NCBI GenBank assembly: GCA_007745635.1 | Contig: CP036272.1 | Coordinates: 1,903,900-1,967,899, forward strand | DNA from: Stieleria bergensis | GTDB taxonomy: Bacteria; Planctomycetota; Planctomycetia; Pirellulales; Pirellulaceae | Length of the DNA stretch: 64,000 nt | Direction of reading: 5' to 3' | Part shown: positions 61,425-64,000 of the stretch, one piece after another | Layout of the letters: the number at the start of each line of letters is the position of its first letter | Position numbering within the stretch: the stretch's first letter is position 1 | Made by a program: the position numbers and the translations under genes | The notes under the pieces: model-generated | What the model was told of the DNA's origin: nothing | Databases searched by the model: none | The model's input: only the letters and a program-made list of their open reading frames with translations

Positions 61425-63944
61425 TCATTCATTGAGGCACTGTTGCAGTTGCATCAAATCAGTGATCACGAGGTCTTGTTGTAGGCCTTGCATGCGAGCA
61501 TCATCCGCCCGATCTCGCATGCTGCGGCGGTCACCGACAAACCAAGCTGTTCGCAGGCCCGCCTGATTGGCGGCCCAAACGTCGTTTAATCGGTCGTTGC
61601 CAACATAAATCGCTTGGTGTGGCGCAATCTGTTGACGGCTTAACTCGTCACACAATACGTCAAACAAACGGGGGCCGGGCTTGGCTTGTCGATAGCGGTT
61701 GGAAAAGACACATAAGTTGAGATCAAACACCGAATCGCAGCCAAAGTCCCCAGCAATTTCTTCAATCAAGTCCAGGGTAAAACCCTGTGCGTTGCTGACG
61801 ATGCCCAGTTTGAGGCCCGTTTGCCCCAGCGACTTGAGCAGTGTCGCCGCTCCCGGCATGGGCCAGGTCGGGTTGGCTAGTGATTCGTAGTAAGCGGCCA
61901 ACTGGTTGACTTGGCGTGCAGAGTACTGTGTGATGCCGCATTGATCGAGCGTCTGACGCCAGCAGTCAACAATCTCGACTTCCGGTTTGGGGACCTGATC
62001 GCTTTGTCGATCCTGGTTGCTTTGGCGAATCTGTTGCTGCAAAGCGTCGATCGTGGGCATGCTGCCCGTGCCAAGGCTCATTCCGGTTGCCGTGATCGCC
62101 TGCGAGATCGCCTGTCCCCGGTCCTGCTCGTTCGCCGATCCAACGTCGCCGCTACCGCTGACGATCAACGTGCCATAGATGTCAAAGATCACCGCGCGGA
62201 TGTCAGTCAGCGAGGTGAGTTTGGCTGGCTGCTCCGTTTCGATCGGCAACAGCTCGCTGCGATTCTCGATGACGGCTCGGTTCCAAGTGCTGGGCATGTC
62301 ACAGTTTGATGCGTCGTCGCAGTCAACGATCGTTGATTCGGTGCGGCAGGGAAAGTAAGTTCGATGTTGGGAAATCACGTTGGCCAGGCTGACGCCCCAG
62401 TTGATATCAATCCGCTGACTCCGTTTGCCGGGGGCGGAGAGAGCAAGTTCACGATACGCTTGCAAAAGACGATCGCTGCAACCTTGCTGTCCATAGTATT
62501 GCCTAACGATTTGCTGATTGTGCCGCAAGGCAGAAGCTTCGAAATCTGGTTGCAGCCAATCAAGAAGCGACTGGTTGGCATCTTGAACGCGGCGTTTGAA
62601 CAGTGGATCGCGATCAATTCGCATGATCACGTCAATCTGGTCGCCGGTGGTCAGGGTCGCGAAGTCAATCGTTGACGCCGCCTTGGCGCCCTCTGCCTTG
62701 GCCCCCTCTGTGTTCGCCCCGTGACGCCTTGAGCCGGAGCCCTGTAGAATCGGGGGCGGTACCTGCCGCCAAGCTTGTTGTCTGGCCGCGGTCGTGCGCG
62801 CTTGACATTGTGTGATCCATTTGCCCGAGCCCGGAATGTCAACGCTTTGATAGAACCGATCCAACGCCAAACCACTGCGGCGAAAGTCTTGAGTCACTCC
62901 CGGTAAATCGCGAGCCACCACGCCGCGGTCGGCTAACCATGGCTCCAGGTACGCCATGCCAAAGCCTTCTGCAACGCTGGTTGAAAGAATACAATCCGAG
63001 GCCGCGATGTTGTCGTGAAACGAGATCGCGGGGAACGTTCCGGCATCAAAGACCGTCCGTGGTGCGTGAACCTTGGCGATGGCTTTCCAGCGTTCGTAGG
63101 AATCAGCTTCAATCTTCGTTGTCGGCGGCAGCGTGATGGCAAAGTAAGCTTGATCGCTGGATAACTGGGACAGCAGCAGAGTCTCGCCCAAGTTCTTCCG
63201 GCGAATGCCTCGGATCGGATACAGGAACCATTGGAAATCGCCGGACACGCCAATGGCTTGGCCAACTTTTTCTTTTGCCGCTGACCGCGACTGAGTGGCT
63301 TGATCGCCTAAGGTGACGTTGTTGGGCAGGCAGTGGATCTGATTTTCTGGAAGTCCCAGTTTCTGCAACAAGGCTGCGTCGCCGGAAGTCAGCGTGGCGT
63401 AATGAATGCCTTGTCGACTGGGGTAGCAAAATCGGTTGAACGCCGCCAACGGATCGGCTGCGTCACTTTCACTAGCGGCTGCTAGTTCGCTTAAATTGGT
63501 GGGTCGAAAGTCTTCGGCGAAGTCATGAATTTGCAGTAATTGCGAATACTGGTAACGTTCGGTTAGCTGATCGATGGCGACCGGGATGGCGACGTTCTTG
63601 CCGAGCGAATGATTGTGCCAGTGCAGAATGGTCTGGCAATCAGTGTCCAGCGGATCAACATCGCGGGAAGCCAATGCGTGATGGATCTGGTCGGCGAGCC
63701 GATGCCCACGCTGGTTTGCGTTGTCGCTGGTCTGGTCGTCGTGCAGTGTGTCGTAGTCGAGTCCATCGATGCAGACAACTTGAGCACGTGAGGTGGTTGA
63801 ATCGGAAAGTCCGTCGACGCGAGGGCCAGAAACCAGGAAAAGGTTGGCCTCGGGCAGCGCTGCGGTCAGTGCTGCGACGTGGTTTTCAACCACTTGAGTC
63901 ACGCCACCGCGCCGATAGTGGCAATGCAAAATGATAATGTTCAA
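61425..63944 (-). CDS. Glycosyltransferase-HAD hydrolase fusion protein
   Basis: 839 aa. Residues ~1-560 form a GT-B-like glycosyltransferase: LHCHYRRGGVTQVVENHVAA at the N-terminus, LYPIRGIRRKNLGETLLL, and the E-x7-E motif SVAEGFGMAYLEPWLADRG. From ~580 it carries a HAD-superfamily hydrolase: VIFDIYGTL (D588), KLGIVSNAQG, AKPGPRLFD, YVGNDRLNDVWAANQAGL. The second Asp of the usual DxDGT is Tyr (DIYGT), as in haloacid dehalogenases, so a phosphatase role is not assured. Between them is a Glu/Gly/Ala-rich linker with a 15-bp duplication. Start TTG 63944. Confidence 0.82.
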   Translation of the reverse strand: MNIIILHCHYRRGGVTQVVENHVAALTAALPEANLFLVSGPRVDGLSDSTTSRAQVVCIDGLDYDTLHDDQTSDNANQRGHRLADQIHHALASRDVDPLDTDCQTILHWHNHSLGKNVAIPVAIDQLTERYQYSQLLQIHDFAEDFRPTNLSELAAASESDAADPLAAFNRFCYPSRQGIHYATLTSGDAALLQKLGLPENQIHCLPNNVTLGDQATQSRSAAKEKVGQAIGVSGDFQWFLYPIRGIRRKNLGETLLLSQLSSDQAYFAITLPPTTKIEADSYERWKAIAKVHAPRTVFDAGTFPAISFHDNIAASDCILSTSVAEGFGMAYLEPWLADRGVVARDLPGVTQDFRRSGLALDRFYQSVDIPGSGKWITQCQARTTAARQQAWRQVPPPILQGSGSRRHGANTEGAKAEGAKAASTIDFATLTTGDQIDVIMRIDRDPLFKRRVQDANQSLLDWLQPDFEASALRHNQQIVRQYYGQQGCSDRLLQAYRELALSAPGKRSQRIDINWGVSLANVISQHRTYFPCRTESTIVDCDDASNCDMPSTWNRAVIENRSELLPIETEQPAKLTSLTDIRAVIFDIYGTLIVSGSGDVGSANEQDRGQAISQAITATGMSLGTGSMPTIDALQQQIRQSNQDRQSDQVPKPEVEIVDCWRQTLDQCGITQYSARQVNQLAAYYESLANPTWPMPGAATLLKSLGQTGLKLGIVSNAQGFTLDLIEEIAGDFGCDSVFDLNLCVFSNRYRQAKPGPRLFDVLCDELSRQQIAPHQAIYVGNDRLNDVWAANQAGLRTAWFVGDRRSMRDRADDARMQGLQQDLVITDLMQLQQCLNE
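62681..62710. repeat. 15-bp in-frame tandem duplication in the GT-HAD linker
   Basis: CCTTGGCGCCCTCTG followed by CCTTGGCCCCCTCTG (one mismatch), encoding repeated AEGAK on the minus strand. Confidence 0.8.
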
Positions 63945-64000
63945 GCGAATATCCGTCTCACTGTAAATTCAGACAGCCAGGGCGCGAGTGTTGCCACGCG

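Overview
The window looks like chromosomal DNA of a planctomycete of the Pirellulales type (Rhodopirellula-like). The signs are: a tandem double-length UvrA, a very large secreted SGNH/heme c protein with the PVC-type heme-binding layout, a ThuA-like protein, a Tat-exported sugar-isomerase-like protein, a PQQ-like propeller, FHA and Pkn2-type Ser/Thr kinases, many GTG/TTG starts, weak Shine-Dalgarno sites and loosely packed genes on both strands. I see no prophage, insertion sequence, CRISPR array or rRNA.

Layout. 1-6 kb: the front of a Ser/Thr kinase, hemC, a Tat-exported TIM-barrel protein, a stand-alone WYL-like mini-protein, an MnmD-like tRNA methyltransferase and a tandem SpoIIAA-like protein. 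6.4-9.5 kb: glpK-glpD, translationally coupled. 9.5-16.7 kb: two aldo/keto reductases, a 980-residue TPR protein, a PQQ-propeller protein and a small membrane protein. 16.9-20.5 kb (minus): an RlmI-like methyltransferase, larE and a membrane Ser/Thr kinase. 20.6-27 kb: ThuA-like and FHA proteins, then the macromolecular-synthesis pair dnaG-rpoD. 27-33 kb: a 59-residue hidden gene, a degenerate site-2-protease-like membrane protein, the str cluster (rpsL-rpsG-fusA) and divergent tsaD. 33-37 kb: a phospholipid-methyltransferase-like gene, pabB, tRNA-Lys(CTT) and a rhodanese. 37-44 kb: a TylF-like methyltransferase and an arginine succinyltransferase (AST) catabolic cluster, M20 hydrolase-astA-astD-astB. 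44-47 kb: a PLD nuclease-like protein, a secreted YHS-like Cys-rich protein and an M48 metalloprotease. 47-55 kb: the giant uvrA and a THUMP-like methyltransferase. 55-60 kb: a small membrane protein, what appears to be a frameshifted PQQ-propeller remnant, and the SGNH-heme c protein with a textbook terminator. 60-64 kb: two GT4-type glycosyltransferases, the second fused to a HAD hydrolase.

Functional links. The AST cluster would convert arginine plus succinyl-CoA to succinylornithine and oxidise succinylglutamate semialdehyde. It lacks astC and astE in this window, and the M20 hydrolase is a natural candidate to replace AstE. GlpK and GlpD take glycerol to dihydroxyacetone phosphate. The two glycosyltransferases plus HAD domain look like a small-glycoside (possibly compatible-solute) module. 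Non-coding structure includes intrinsic terminators, an unexpected terminator between rpsG and fusA, a four-copy dispersed palindrome (CGTGCAAGCACG core) in intergenic ends, and many short perfect tandem duplications. Nothing here is certain to be a new system. The best candidates are the GT + GT-HAD pair, the AST/M20 cluster, the catalytically dead S2P homologue and the extended double UvrA.
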